From positions 20,937 to 84,936 of the forward strand of contig JALHMT010000023.1 in the NCBI GenBank assembly GCA_022843905.1: a stretch of DNA of 64,000 nucleotides, in the 5' to 3' direction. The DNA comes from Rubrivivax sp. GTDB taxonomy: Bacteria; Pseudomonadota; Gammaproteobacteria; Burkholderiales; Burkholderiaceae_C. Each line of letters begins with the position of its first letter. The first letter of the stretch is position 1. The notes under the pieces are model-generated. The model was not told where the DNA came from. It made no database searches and saw only the letters and a program-made list of their open reading frames with translations. Shown piece after piece: positions 11,226 to 20,018 of this stretch. Made by a program: the position numbers and the translations under genes.

Positions 11226-12410
11226 TCACGTCAATTCGCGGCGCAGACGCAACATCGACGCTTCCAGTTGCGGCATGCCGCTGGCAAAGGACAGTCGCAG
11301 GTAGCGCGCCGCCGCGTGCGGCCCGAAGTCGCGGCCGGGCGTCAGCGCGACGTGTGCGCGCTGCATCATCTCGAAGCAGAAGTCCCAGCTGTCGGCGCTG
11401 TGCGCCGAACAATCGGCCCAGGCGTAGAAGGCGCCGTCCGGGGCCACCGGCACCTTCAGGCCCGCCGCTTCGAGCGCCGGCACGACGAAGTCGCGTCGGC
11501 GCTGGAACTCGCCGCGCCGCTGTTCGTAGGCCGCGATGGACTCGGGCGCGAAGCAGGCCAGCGCGGCGCGCTGCGCCAGCGTCGAGGCGCAGATGTAGAG
11601 GTTCTGCGCCAGGCGTTCGACGGGTCCCACCAGCGCTTCGGGCAGCACCAGCCAGCCCAGGCGCCAGCCGGTCATGCTGAAGTACTTCGAGAAGCTGTTG
11701 ATCGAGATGACGTCGTCGCCGAAGTCGAGCGCACTGTGGCCGTACTGCGCTTCATAACTGAGCCCCAGGTAGATCTCGTCGACCAGCGTCACGCCGCCGC
11801 GTGCGCGCACCGCCTGCACGATGGCGGCCATCTCCTCGCGGGCGATCGAGGTGCCGGTGGGATTGGACGGCGATGCCAGCAGCACGGCACGCGTGGCCGG
11901 CGTCCAGGCCGCGGCCACCGAGGCCGCGTCGAGCTGGAAGCGCTGTGCGGGGCCGGACGGCAGCAGGCGGGCCTGCGCTCCGACGGCGGCCACGAAATGG
12001 CGATTGCAGGGGTAGCTGGGGTCGGGCATCAGCACCTCGTCGCCCTCTTCGAACAGCGCCAGGCAGGCCAGCTGCAGCGCGGCCGAGGCACCGGCGGTGA
12101 TCACGATGCGCGACGGTGCGATGTCCAGCCCGTAGCGCTGCGCATACCAACCCGACAAGGCCTGCCGCAGCGGCAGCAGCCCGGTGGCGTGGGTGTACTG
12201 CGTGCTGCCGGCACGCAGGCAGGCTTCAGCGGCGTCCAGCACCGGCGGCGGCGCGGTGAAGTCGGGCTCGCCGATGTTGAGGAACAGCATGGACTCGCCG
12301 CCCCGGGCGGGATCGCAGGCGGCGCTGCGAGCGATCTCCTCGGCGGCCTTGGCGCACTCCATCACGTAGAAGGGGTCGATGCGCTCCAGGCGCCGGGCCG
12401 TGCGGATCAT
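11226..12410 (-). CDS. Pyridoxal-phosphate-dependent class I/II aminotransferase
   Basis: Fold-type I aminotransferase, 394 residues, cytoplasmic. The PLP lysine lies in SINSFSKYFSMTGWRLGW near residue 235, the SPSNPTGT motif near 180 and the substrate arginine in YLRLSFA near 375. The amino donor is not evident. Its ATG overlaps the stop of nusB by four bases (ATGA), so it is translated from the nusB message and expressed with the riboflavin genes. Confidence 0.9.
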   Translation of the reverse strand: MIRTARRLERIDPFYVMECAKAAEEIARSAACDPARGGESMLFLNIGEPDFTAPPPVLDAAEACLRAGSTQYTHATGLLPLRQALSGWYAQRYGLDIAPSRIVITAGASAALQLACLALFEEGDEVLMPDPSYPCNRHFVAAVGAQARLLPSGPAQRFQLDAASVAAAWTPATRAVLLASPSNPTGTSIAREEMAAIVQAVRARGGVTLVDEIYLGLSYEAQYGHSALDFGDDVISINSFSKYFSMTGWRLGWLVLPEALVGPVERLAQNLYICASTLAQRAALACFAPESIAAYEQRRGEFQRRRDFVVPALEAAGLKVPVAPDGAFYAWADCSAHSADSWDFCFEMMQRAHVALTPGRDFGPHAAARYLRLSFASGMPQLEASMLRLRRELT

Positions 12411-12949
12411 GCCGGGTCGTCCTGCGGCGGCTCGGCCGCATCTTCAGGCGCGGCGCCTTCGGGCTTCCTCTGCAGGCCGGCCCGGCGCTGGGCGCGCGGC
12501 GGACGCACGGCGCGCGGCTCGGCCACCTCGACCGGCCGCAGCTCGATGGCCGTCTTGTCGAGCACGCCGTTGACGTACTTGTGGCCGTCGGTGCCGCCGA
12601 AACTCTTGGCCAGTTCCACCGCCTCGTTGATCACCACGCGGTAAGGGATGTCGACGCAGTTCGTCAACTCCCAGGCGCCGATCATCAGCACGCCGTGCTC
12701 CACCGGCGACAGCAGCGTGGTCTTGCGGTCGACGTGGCGCGCCAGCACCCTGTCGAGCGCGGCGGCGTCGCGTATGCAGCCGTGCAGCAGGGCGTCGAAG
12801 TGCCCGGCGTCGCAGCCGGCGAAGTCGTCCTGCTCACGGATGTGGGCGTCGACGACGCCGGCTTCGGCGCCCGACAGCAGCCATTCGTACAGGCCTTGCA
12901 GCGCGAGTTCGCGCGAGCGTCGTCGCGGCGACTTGGTGTCGGGCTTCAA
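12407..12949 (-). CDS. nusB: Transcription antitermination factor NusB
   Basis: RNA-binding factor that acts with NusE (S10) in antitermination of ribosomal RNA transcription. It is 180 residues; the NusB core runs from RRSRELALQGLYEWLLSG to YKYVNGVLD-type motif (KYVNGVLDKTA), followed by a proline/arginine-rich tail of about 40 residues that is longer than in the E. coli protein. It sits downstream of ribH, the arrangement common in proteobacteria, and overlaps the aminotransferase. Confidence 0.93.
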   Translation of the reverse strand: MKPDTKSPRRRSRELALQGLYEWLLSGAEAGVVDAHIREQDDFAGCDAGHFDALLHGCIRDAAALDRVLARHVDRKTTLLSPVEHGVLMIGAWELTNCVDIPYRVVINEAVELAKSFGGTDGHKYVNGVLDKTAIELRPVEVAEPRAVRPPRAQRRAGLQRKPEGAAPEDAAEPPQDDPA

Positions 12950-13040
12950 ACCGGAGTCTCCGCTCGGTGCGACGCGGGGCGTGACCGAGGGCAGGGCCGC
13001 ATCGAGCGGACGCCGCGGACGGGCTGGGCCCGGCCGCTGG

Positions 13041-13085
13041 GGTCGCCCCCTCGAGGGGGAGCGGCGAAGCCGCTGCGGGGGTGGG
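13041..13085. repeat. Double-hairpin intergenic repeat
   Basis: Immediately after the ribH stop there is a perfect palindrome ccccctcgaggggg (13046-13059) followed by a second hairpin agcggcgaagccgct (13060-13074) and a G-rich tail. This two-hairpin arrangement resembles REP-type elements that are common between genes in Burkholderiales. It lies between ribH and nusB and could tune read-through or messenger decay. Confidence 0.65.
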
Positions 13086-13550
13086 TCATGTCAAGTCTTC
13101 CAGCAGGTTGGCCATCTCGACCGCCACGCGGGCGGCGTCGCGGCCTTTCTCTTCGGCGCGGACCCAGGCCTGGCTCTCGTTCTCTACGGTGAGGATGGCG
13201 TTGGCGATGGGGATGCGGTGGTCCAGCGAGACCCGCGTCACGCCGGCGCCGCTCTCGTTGGCCACCAGTTCGAAGTGGTAGGTCTCGCCGCGGATGATGC
13301 AGCCCAGGGCGATCAGCGCGTCGTAGTCGCCGCTCTCGGCCATGGCCTTCAGCACCACCGGGATCTCCAGCGCGCCAGGCACCAGAAACTGCGAGATGTC
13401 GCCTTCGTCGACGTCCAGCCGGTCGAGTTCGGCCAGGCAGGCTTCGGCCAGCCTGGCCGTCAGCGGCTCGTTGAAACGAGCCCGCACGATGCCGATGCGC
13501 AAACCTTCGCCGGCGAGGTCGCCCGCCACGCCCTTGTCTGCAGCTTGCAT
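13086..13550 (-). CDS. ribH: 6,7-dimethyl-8-ribityllumazine synthase (type I)
   Basis: Penultimate enzyme of riboflavin synthesis; joins the ribityl-pyrimidine to dihydroxybutanone phosphate. It is 154 residues, the usual length. Landmarks: GIVRARFNEPLT, VPGALEIPVV near residue 75, ALGCIIRGETYHFE near 100 and the C-terminal AVEMANLLEDL helix. It follows ribBA by ten bases. A second, type II enzyme is encoded at 42947-43489. Confidence 0.95.
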   Translation of the reverse strand: MQAADKGVAGDLAGEGLRIGIVRARFNEPLTARLAEACLAELDRLDVDEGDISQFLVPGALEIPVVLKAMAESGDYDALIALGCIIRGETYHFELVANESGAGVTRVSLDHRIPIANAILTVENESQAWVRAEEKGRDAARVAVEMANLLEDLT

Positions 13551-13560
13551 GGGATCTCCT

Positions 13561-14658
13561 TCAGGGATGAGCGGCGACGAAGCCGGTGACTTCGAGGCCG
13601 TAGCCCGTCATGCTGGGCATGCGGCGCGGGCTGCCGAGCAGCTTCATGCGGCCCACGCCCAGCTCGCGCAGGATCTGCGCGCCGACGCCGTAGGTGCGCA
13701 GGTCCATCGGTGCCGGCAGCGGCGAGGGCGCACCGCCGGCGGGCAGCAGTTGCGGCAGCATGGCTTCTACCCCCTGGCCGCAGTTCAACAGCACGGCCAC
13801 GCCCTGCGGCGCCGCGCTCAGCGCGGCCAGGGCGCGCGGCAGCGGCCAGGAATGGCCGCTGGAGCCGACGTCCAGCATGTCCAGCGCGGTGAAAGGCTCG
13901 TGCACGCGCACCAGCACCTCGTCGTCGGCCGTCCAGCGGCCCTGGTGCAGGGCCAGGTGCAGGCCGCCGCCGCTGTCGCGGAAGGCCGTGCAGTCGAACT
14001 CGCCCTGCGCCGTGAGCAGCGGTCGCGAGCCGGCGCGCTGGATCAGCGACTCGTTGCGGCTGCGGTAGCCGATGAGGTCGGCGATGGTGCCGATCTTCAG
14101 GCCGTGCTCCCGCGCAAAGACCTGCAGATCGGGCAGGCGCGCCATGGTGCCGTCGTCCTTCATCACCTCGCAGATCACGGCCGCAGGCGTCAGGCCGGCC
14201 ATGCGCGCCAGGTCGCAGCCGGCTTCGGTGTGGCCGGCGCGCATGAGCACGCCGCCGTCCTGGGCCTGCAGCGGGAAGATGTGGCCCGGCTGCACCAGGT
14301 CCGAAGGCCTGGCCTCACGCGCCACCGCGGCCTGCACGGTGCGCGCACGGTCGGCCGCGGAGATGCCGGTGGTGACGCCCGTGGCCGCCTCGATCGACAC
14401 CGTGAAGGCCGTGCCGTGCTTGGTGCCGTTGCGGCTCGCCATCGGCGGCAGCTGCAGGAATTCGCAGCGTTCACGCGTCAGCGTCAGGCAGATCAGGCCG
14501 CGCGCATGGCGTGCCATGAAGTTGATCGCCGCGGGCGTGACGTGCTCTGCCGCCAGCACCAGATCGCCTTCGTTTTCGCGGTCTTCCTCGTCGACGAGGA
14601 TGACCATGCGGCCGGCTGCGAGCTCCGCGACCAGCTCGGGAATCGGTGAAATGGACAT
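13561..14658 (-). CDS. ribBA: 3,4-dihydroxy-2-butanone-4-phosphate synthase with degenerate GTP cyclohydrolase II domain
   Basis: The N-terminal half (about residues 1-200) is a complete RibB domain: DEEDRENEGD holds the catalytic acidic residues, and HTEAGCDLARMAG follows near 145. The C-terminal half aligns in outline with GTP cyclohydrolase II (DMRTYG-like segment reads MDLRTYGVGAQIL) but lacks the expected zinc cysteine cluster (CxxDxxxCDC), so it is unlikely to cyclise GTP. Such half-dead fusions occur in other betaproteobacteria. The ATG at 14658 (MSISPIPE) is the family start; the frame extends to 14691. It is the first gene of ribBA-ribH-nusB-aminotransferase. No riboswitch is visible upstream. 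Confidence 0.92.
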   Translation of the reverse strand: MSISPIPELVAELAAGRMVILVDEEDRENEGDLVLAAEHVTPAAINFMARHARGLICLTLTRERCEFLQLPPMASRNGTKHGTAFTVSIEAATGVTTGISAADRARTVQAAVAREARPSDLVQPGHIFPLQAQDGGVLMRAGHTEAGCDLARMAGLTPAAVICEVMKDDGTMARLPDLQVFAREHGLKIGTIADLIGYRSRNESLIQRAGSRPLLTAQGEFDCTAFRDSGGGLHLALHQGRWTADDEVLVRVHEPFTALDMLDVGSSGHSWPLPRALAALSAAPQGVAVLLNCGQGVEAMLPQLLPAGGAPSPLPAPMDLRTYGVGAQILRELGVGRMKLLGSPRRMPSMTGYGLEVTGFVAAHP

Positions 14659-14733
14659 CGCCGGATTGTAGGCGGGGTGTCTGCGAGGCACCCGCCTGGT
14701 ATCAGTGCCCGAGGTCAGCGCCCGGGTCGAGGC

Positions 14734-15888
14734 TCAGGGCGCGTGCGATGCCGTCGCGCCAGAGTTCGGGCAGGTGAAGACGTTGGTGCCGTCGCCGGCC
14801 AGGATCACCAGGTAGTTCTGGTTGGCCACCGACGCGCTCGGGTTGTTGTACGTGCCGCTGCCCGCCAGATCGAAGTAGCGGCACACCCTCACGCGGGACG
14901 GGCTGCGGTCGTCCGGCGAGGTGGCGCCAGCCAGCAGCGTGGCGGGGCCGAACGACAGCCGCACCGTCCTGGCCATGTTGCTGACGGGCACGGCACAGAA
15001 GTAGGCCGAGTAGGCCGGGACCGTGAGTTCGTCCACCACCGCATAGCAGAACTCGGTACCCGAGGCCGGCGACTCCGTGACGCTCACGATGAGCGGGTTC
15101 GGCGTGGTGTAGCCCGGCAGGTCGGCCGGCGACGACGTGGGTTCGAGTGCTGCCGTGCTGGCCGGCTGGGTGGCTGACAGCGAATACCGTACGAAGCCGG
15201 TGATGGCCAGGAAAGACCCGGTGCAGCCCGTGATGTTGCTGGGCAGCAGGTCGGCCTGGAAGGTCGCCGACGTGCTGCAGATCCTGAAGACGCCCGTCTT
15301 GTTGTCGAACAGCCAGACCTGGCCCGTCGGCGCGGTCGGCGGCATCAGGCCGCTGGTGCCGTCGCCGAGATCCTTCGCATCGATCGGGATGGCTCGGTTG
15401 CGCCCTTTGGTCGGGCCGATGCCGTCCCCGGTGGAGGGCACGGCCATGGTCAGGGGCAGGTCGGGCGCGATGCCGGCGATCAGGCTGGTGAGGCGAACGG
15501 ACTGGGTCTGACCCGTCCGGTCAGGCCAGGAAACGTCCACCGTGAGCGCCTTGCCCCGGGCCGGGGCCGCGAGCGATGCGATGGTGCGGGTGCGCGTGAA
15601 GGTGGCGTTCGTGCCGACGATCGCCGCGTCGGCGGTGACGCCCTCGGCCAGATCGGTGTAGTCGAGAGCGGCCGGGTTGCCCTGGATCGAGCTGAACGAG
15701 CGCCACTCTTCGATGGCCTGCTGAGCCAGCCGGCTGGCCTCGGAGCGCTGCTTGGCAAGATCGGACGTGCTTCGCAGCGAAGACTGCATGCCGACCAGCC
15801 CCATCATGCCGATGGCCATCACGGCAACGGCCACGAGCGCCTCGATCAACGAGACGCCGCGGTGCTTGCGCCGAGTGACGGGTTTCAT
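14734..15888 (-). CDS. pilV: Type IV pilus minor pilin / modification protein PilV
   Basis: Class III prepilin signal RGVSLIEALVAVAVMAIGMMG near residue 10 (cleavage after the glycine of RRKHRG, glutamate at position 5 of the mature helix), then a long secreted domain of about 350 residues. The N-terminal PilV-like pattern LRSTSDLAKQRSEASRLAQQAIEEWR is clear. It is the last gene of the minor pilin cluster and sits five bases after pilX. With PilW, PilX, FimT and PilE it is expected to prime pilus assembly at the inner membrane. Confidence 0.85.
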   Translation of the reverse strand: MKPVTRRKHRGVSLIEALVAVAVMAIGMMGLVGMQSSLRSTSDLAKQRSEASRLAQQAIEEWRSFSSIQGNPAALDYTDLAEGVTADAAIVGTNATFTRTRTIASLAAPARGKALTVDVSWPDRTGQTQSVRLTSLIAGIAPDLPLTMAVPSTGDGIGPTKGRNRAIPIDAKDLGDGTSGLMPPTAPTGQVWLFDNKTGVFRICSTSATFQADLLPSNITGCTGSFLAITGFVRYSLSATQPASTAALEPTSSPADLPGYTTPNPLIVSVTESPASGTEFCYAVVDELTVPAYSAYFCAVPVSNMARTVRLSFGPATLLAGATSPDDRSPSRVRVCRYFDLAGSGTYNNPSASVANQNYLVILAGDGTNVFTCPNSGATASHAP

Positions 15889-15893
15889 GGTGT

Positions 15894-17285
15894 CTACCTG
15901 TAGTCGCGCCAGCTGCCACCGACGCGCACCCAGGTGCCGTAGGTCATCTTCAGGCGATTGAGCAGCACGGGGTCGTAGGTGACGGTGAATTCGTCGGTCG
16001 CGGCCGGTGCTCCGCCATAGGCCGTGGTCAACCCGCCTTCGGCGACGATGGCTCCGTCGAGGCTGGTGGGTGAACTGGGCAGATTGATCGTCGAGGTGGC
16101 CGACGCGCCGCCGGTCAGGTAGACGAAGCCCTTGATGTCGACGCCGGCCCCCAGCGTGAGCGTGTCGCCGTTGACGATCAGCAGCACGGGTTCAGCCGCC
16201 GTGCCGATGTCGGCGTCGAGCGTGACGTTGCCTTCGGCCCAGATGATGCGGTTGGGATTGGCCGCCAGCAGCGCGTTGATGTTGGTCGCCGAGCAGGGGC
16301 TGGCGCATTCCCGCAGCCCGCTTTGAAGGCGGTAGGTGTCCCGCTTCATGCCGAAGGTCCAGACGAACATGCGTTCGCCGGCGGTGAGTGCAGGCGGTGC
16401 AGGCGGTGTCGTGGGCAAGGCAACGTTCGAAAGCAACGCCAGGCCCGGGTCCGACGGCACGATGCTGAAGGCCGGCGGTGTGCCGGGGATGGTGACCGCG
16501 GCCACCTGGGCAGCATTGATCGCGCCGCCGGCGTTGACCGTGACGCCGCTGGACTTGAGATCGGTGTTGATGGCGCGCAGCCGAGCCGCACCAGCGGCGA
16601 GGGTGAGCGCCTCGCGCGCCGTCACGGCCGAAGCAGGCACGTTCTGGATGCCGCTGCGCAGGGCGATCAGCGAGGTGATGCTGGCGATGCCATCGCCGAG
16701 GTCGCCTTCGGCCGCCTGGTCGAGGCACCTTTCGGCCACGCTGGCGGGCAGCTTCGTGCAGCCGTTGCTCTGCAGACTGGCGATGTGGGTGCGCCCGACC
16801 ACGGTAGGCATCAGCCACACGCGGAAGGCCGGCAGCAAGCCACCGGCCACGGGAGCGGCCGGATTCACGGTGGTGTCGTCGGGACAGCTGCACGTCCAGC
16901 CCGCGCCATTGAAGACGCAGGTGGGCCAGCTGCCCGCGCGCGCGGTCTGCGTCACGTGGCCATTGTCGGGAGCGGCCGGGTTCGTGTCGGCGATGGTCAG
17001 ATAGCGCTCTGCGAAGCTCTTGGCGCCCGCGGTGCTGACACAGCTGTCGTTGACCGTGCCGCCGTTGAGCATGGTCAGCGCCCAGTCCACCCCCGCGTCG
17101 GCGGCCTCGAAGGCCATGGTGCTGCGGTACTGGTTGGCCGAGGTCTTCTGCTCGAAGATCAGGTTGCGGCTGGTGTAGGCCGCGGCCAGCGACAGCACGA
17201 AGAACAGCACCATCACCACGATGAGCGAGGCGGCGCCGCGCTGCGGGCCCGCCACCGCGTGGCGCTTCGGCAGTGTGCGCTTCAC
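15894..17285 (-). CDS. pilX: Type IV pilus assembly protein PilX
   Basis: Pilin-like N-terminus QRGAASLIVVMVLFFVLSLAAAYTSR matches the PilX N-terminal domain, which lacks the usual mature glutamate-5. The body (463 residues in all) contains a cysteine-rich stretch and is predicted to be periplasmic or pilus-tip exposed. The start is taken at GTG 17285, whose bases overlap the pilW TGA (GTGA); a GTG two codons earlier is possible. Frames extending to 17636 run antisense-like through pilW and are rejected. Confidence 0.82.
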   Translation of the reverse strand: MKRTLPKRHAVAGPQRGAASLIVVMVLFFVLSLAAAYTSRNLIFEQKTSANQYRSTMAFEAADAGVDWALTMLNGGTVNDSCVSTAGAKSFAERYLTIADTNPAAPDNGHVTQTARAGSWPTCVFNGAGWTCSCPDDTTVNPAAPVAGGLLPAFRVWLMPTVVGRTHIASLQSNGCTKLPASVAERCLDQAAEGDLGDGIASITSLIALRSGIQNVPASAVTAREALTLAAGAARLRAINTDLKSSGVTVNAGGAINAAQVAAVTIPGTPPAFSIVPSDPGLALLSNVALPTTPPAPPALTAGERMFVWTFGMKRDTYRLQSGLRECASPCSATNINALLAANPNRIIWAEGNVTLDADIGTAAEPVLLIVNGDTLTLGAGVDIKGFVYLTGGASATSTINLPSSPTSLDGAIVAEGGLTTAYGGAPAATDEFTVTYDPVLLNRLKMTYGTWVRVGGSWRDYR

Positions 17286-18022
17286 GGACACACCTGGCCG
17301 GAAGCCGTGTTGAACTGGAGACCGTCGTTGCGCACCCGCACCCGGCTGGTGACGGTGCGCTGCACGCTGGCGTCGGAGGCTGCTTCGCCCTGGATCGTCA
17401 CGACGATGTCCGTCAGCGTCGCCGTCGGCCAGCAGTCCTGGGTGAAGACGCCAGGCGACACACCCGGGCACAGCCTGGGGCAGGCGATCTGGACCGTCTG
17501 CACGGGCTGTGCGACGACGGTGAAGGTGTTGATCTTCAGCGTGTTGCGATCGGTCAGGGCCTGGGGCACGCCGGCACCGATGCGGCTCACGATGGTGTTG
17601 CCGCTCAGACCGTAAGCGCAGTCGTTCGCGTTGCAAGGCGCATCGAGCCGGGTGTAACGATAGGAGACCACTTCGCCGGCTGGCGCCAGGTCGGGCCCGC
17701 GCAGGGGGTTTTGAACCGGCACGCCGTTCGGTTGATCCGGCAGCCAGATCGTCGTGAGGGCCGCGGCGTCGATGGTGCCGGCGCGCCTCAGTTCACGCGT
17801 GATGATGTCGGCGGTGGACCTCAGGTCCTGCTGGACCTGTGTCTCGAGCATCAGACGACGGTTCTCGCTGAGTTGCGTGGCGATCAGCGTTGCGGCGGCG
17901 GCGACGATGAACAGACCCAGCGCGATGCCGACCAGGAGTTCGACCAGCGACAGGCCGCGCTGGAGCCGGTGCAACGCTTGCCTTGCGCGCGTGCGTCGTG
18001 CTGCCGACAGGGTCAGGGACAT
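17282..18022 (-). CDS. pilW: Type IV pilus minor pilin PilW
   Basis: Prepilin motif LQRGLSLVELLVGIALGLFI followed by the PilW hallmark ATLIATQLSENRRLMLETQVQQDLR; 246 residues. The ATG at 18022 overlaps the fimT stop by ten bases and the stop overlaps the pilX start. It forms part of the PilV-PilW-PilX minor pilin complex. Confidence 0.87.
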   Translation of the reverse strand: MSLTLSAARRTRARQALHRLQRGLSLVELLVGIALGLFIVAAAATLIATQLSENRRLMLETQVQQDLRSTADIITRELRRAGTIDAAALTTIWLPDQPNGVPVQNPLRGPDLAPAGEVVSYRYTRLDAPCNANDCAYGLSGNTIVSRIGAGVPQALTDRNTLKINTFTVVAQPVQTVQIACPRLCPGVSPGVFTQDCWPTATLTDIVVTIQGEAASDASVQRTVTSRVRVRNDGLQFNTASGQVCP

Positions 18023-18663
18023 ACCGGCACCCCTTTGACCGTGCCGCTGGGAGAACAGGCGCTGGGCCTGCCCGGGGTGCTGACGATCGTGCGCAGCGTC
18101 GGCGTCGGGCTCGGGCGTATCAGCGATGTCTCGGCCCACAGATCGCCCAAAGGCGAGCTGCCGCTGCTGCCCACGCCGATGTAATAGGTCTTCATGCCGC
18201 CCGTGGCAGGGTCGAATCGCAACTGGTTGGCGGCAGCCGCGAATGGGGAGGTTGGACGCGGCAAGACCTGAACACCGTTGTCGGTCATCGCCTGGACCGT
18301 GCGGATTTCAATCATCGGCGCTGCGCAGCGCGCGCCTTCGGCCGCCATGCAGTCGCATTGGCAAGCAGCCGGCCCGTTGGTGCTGCAGGTGTGCACGGTG
18401 TAGCAGGTCATCGTGTTCCCATCGCCTCCGAAGGAGATGGTCACGCTGTCCTGACGGCTCACCGCTTCGGAGCGAGCGAACTGGATATCGGTCACCACTT
18501 GCGCATGCACACCCTTCAAGCGCTGCAGTTCGATCATCTCCTTGAAGGAAGGGGCAGCCAGCGTCAGCACGATGGCGATCACCGCCACCGTGATGAGCAA
18601 CTCGATCAGCGTGAATCCGCTGTGCCGGCATGCGGTGCGTATCGACTTCAGCGAGCCCAACAC
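18013..18663 (-). CDS. fimT: FimT/GspH-like minor pseudopilin
   Basis: Prepilin signal HSGFTLIELLITVAVIAIVLTLAAPSF near residue 15, followed by a GspH/FimT-like domain (QRLKGVHAQVVTDIQFARSEAV). It is 216 residues. FimT proteins have been linked to DNA binding in natural transformation, which is of interest next to a cassette array, but no function is proved here. The start overlaps the pilE end by 16 bases. Confidence 0.85.
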   Translation of the reverse strand: MLGSLKSIRTACRHSGFTLIELLITVAVIAIVLTLAAPSFKEMIELQRLKGVHAQVVTDIQFARSEAVSRQDSVTISFGGDGNTMTCYTVHTCSTNGPAACQCDCMAAEGARCAAPMIEIRTVQAMTDNGVQVLPRPTSPFAAAANQLRFDPATGGMKTYYIGVGSSGSSPLGDLWAETSLIRPSPTPTLRTIVSTPGRPSACSPSGTVKGVPVCP

Positions 18664-19097
18664 CTTGCTCCATCGTTCGGGTCAAAACTGCCGGAAGCGC
18701 CGGCCGAGCTGTTGGCCACGTTGCCGCCGTTGACGGTGACTCTCAGACGCACACAGGAACCATCCGAGGCCTGTGAGGTGCCCGACTTGCCGGTCGCAGT
18801 GACCTCGTAACCCGTCGCGCTGGTTGCGCTGAGCGCCATGTCGTAGCGGCCGGCGGGCGATGTGGCCGTCAGCCCGAGGGCGCTCAAGGTCGAGGAAAAG
18901 GCCGGGTTGTTGCTGCGGAAGCGCTCCTGCGCCTGCTGCACGGCGGCGATCGCACTGAACGCATCGGCGCGACGGCCCTTCTTGATCGAGTCCAGGAACG
19001 ACGGGTAGGCCAATGCAGCCAGGACAGCCACCACGAGCACCGCGATGAGCAGCTCGATGATGGTGAATCCGCGACTGTTGGGGGTGGATCGAGTCAC
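18648..19097 (-). CDS. pilE: Type IV pilin PilE-like minor pilin
   Basis: Prepilin motif SRGFTIIELLIAVLVVAVLAALAYPSFLDSIKKGRRADA is classical for PilE/PilA-type subunits; about 149 residues from the GTG at 19097. The extended frame to 19202 adds residues unlike a prepilin leader. A cysteine pair near the C-terminus (SCVRL...ARCW) resembles the pilin D-region disulfide. It heads the pilE-fimT-pilW-pilX-pilV overlapping set; a 109-base gap separates it from the other FimT-like gene. Confidence 0.85.
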   Translation of the reverse strand: MTRSTPNSRGFTIIELLIAVLVVAVLAALAYPSFLDSIKKGRRADAFSAIAAVQQAQERFRSNNPAFSSTLSALGLTATSPAGRYDMALSATSATGYEVTATGKSGTSQASDGSCVRLRVTVNGGNVANSSAGASGSFDPNDGARCWAR

Positions 19098-19206
19098 AGC
19101 TGAAGCCTTTGTTGGGCGAGGGCATCCTATCCCTGGAAGTCGAAGGTTCCGTTGCCGCTCGTCGAGGCTGGTGTGCCGCTGGTCCGGATCCCCCGCGATC
19201 ACGGGA

Positions 19207-19758
19207 TCAGCACGGGGGATACCCGGCCAGGCCGGGGCGCGGCGTACACGATCGCACGCGGCCCATCAGGTTCACCACCTGGTGCAGGGCCTTGCCGTCG
19301 CTGGCCACGATGCGGATGGTGCCGGTCGGTGTGCTGGTGCCCTTGACCGGGTCGAAGACGATGCTGCGCACGTTGGACATCACGCGCACGGGTGATGCCT
19401 GGTCCTGATGCACGGTGCGGAGCACGGTGGCCGGCCCTTGGCAGACGGGTTCACCGGTGGTGTCACAACTGCAGTGTGCCGCCGGCCCCCGGTGCAGCAC
19501 GTAGCAACTGCCGCCTGGATGGGCGGCGAAGCTGATGCGAAGCGACTGCTGGTGTGCCGCTGCCAGGCTGCGCGCGAAGTGGATGTCGGTCTCGAGCTGG
19601 GCAGCAGTACCCTCCAGGTGGCGTCGGGTCACGCTGCTCTCGAAGGCCGTGGCCGTCAGGCCGACCACGACTGCCGCCACCGTCATGGCGACCAGGGCCT
19701 CGATGAGGGACAAACCGGCCTCGCGTCGGCGAGCGCGGACAAGGCTTCTGAGGTGCAT
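19207..19758 (-). CDS. Second FimT/GspH-like minor pseudopilin
   Basis: Prepilin-type N-terminus REAGLSLIEALVAMTVAAVVVGLTATAF and the region RRHLEGTAAQLETDIHFARSLAAAHQQSLRI match GspH/FimT. 183 residues from the ATG at 19758, which has GGAG upstream; an ATG at 19815 is less convincing. Internal cysteines (CSCDTTGEPVC) echo those of the fimT at 18013, so the two are probably a diverged duplication. It is the first gene of the pilin cluster. Confidence 0.82.
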   Translation of the reverse strand: MHLRSLVRARRREAGLSLIEALVAMTVAAVVVGLTATAFESSVTRRHLEGTAAQLETDIHFARSLAAAHQQSLRISFAAHPGGSCYVLHRGPAAHCSCDTTGEPVCQGPATVLRTVHQDQASPVRVMSNVRSIVFDPVKGTSTPTGTIRIVASDGKALHQVVNLMGRVRSCTPRPGLAGYPPC

Positions 19759-20018
19759 GGTGGGCTCCTGGGGACGATGGAGTCCACTGTAGGAAAGCAG
19801 CATGCGCCGGGCCACCCCATCAGGAGTGCAGTGAGCCGGTCATCGCAGGGGCCCTCGGAAGGTGACCCCCGAACGGGTGGCGCCTGGCCATCGAGAGCCC
19901 GATGGCGTACGAGGCCGAAGGGGTGCGCCAAACGGAAACGGCGCCCATCTCGCGACAGGCGCCGTTGGCATCGGCCTGATCGGGCAGCAAGCCGCCCGAT
20001 CAACCGCTGGTCAGGACC

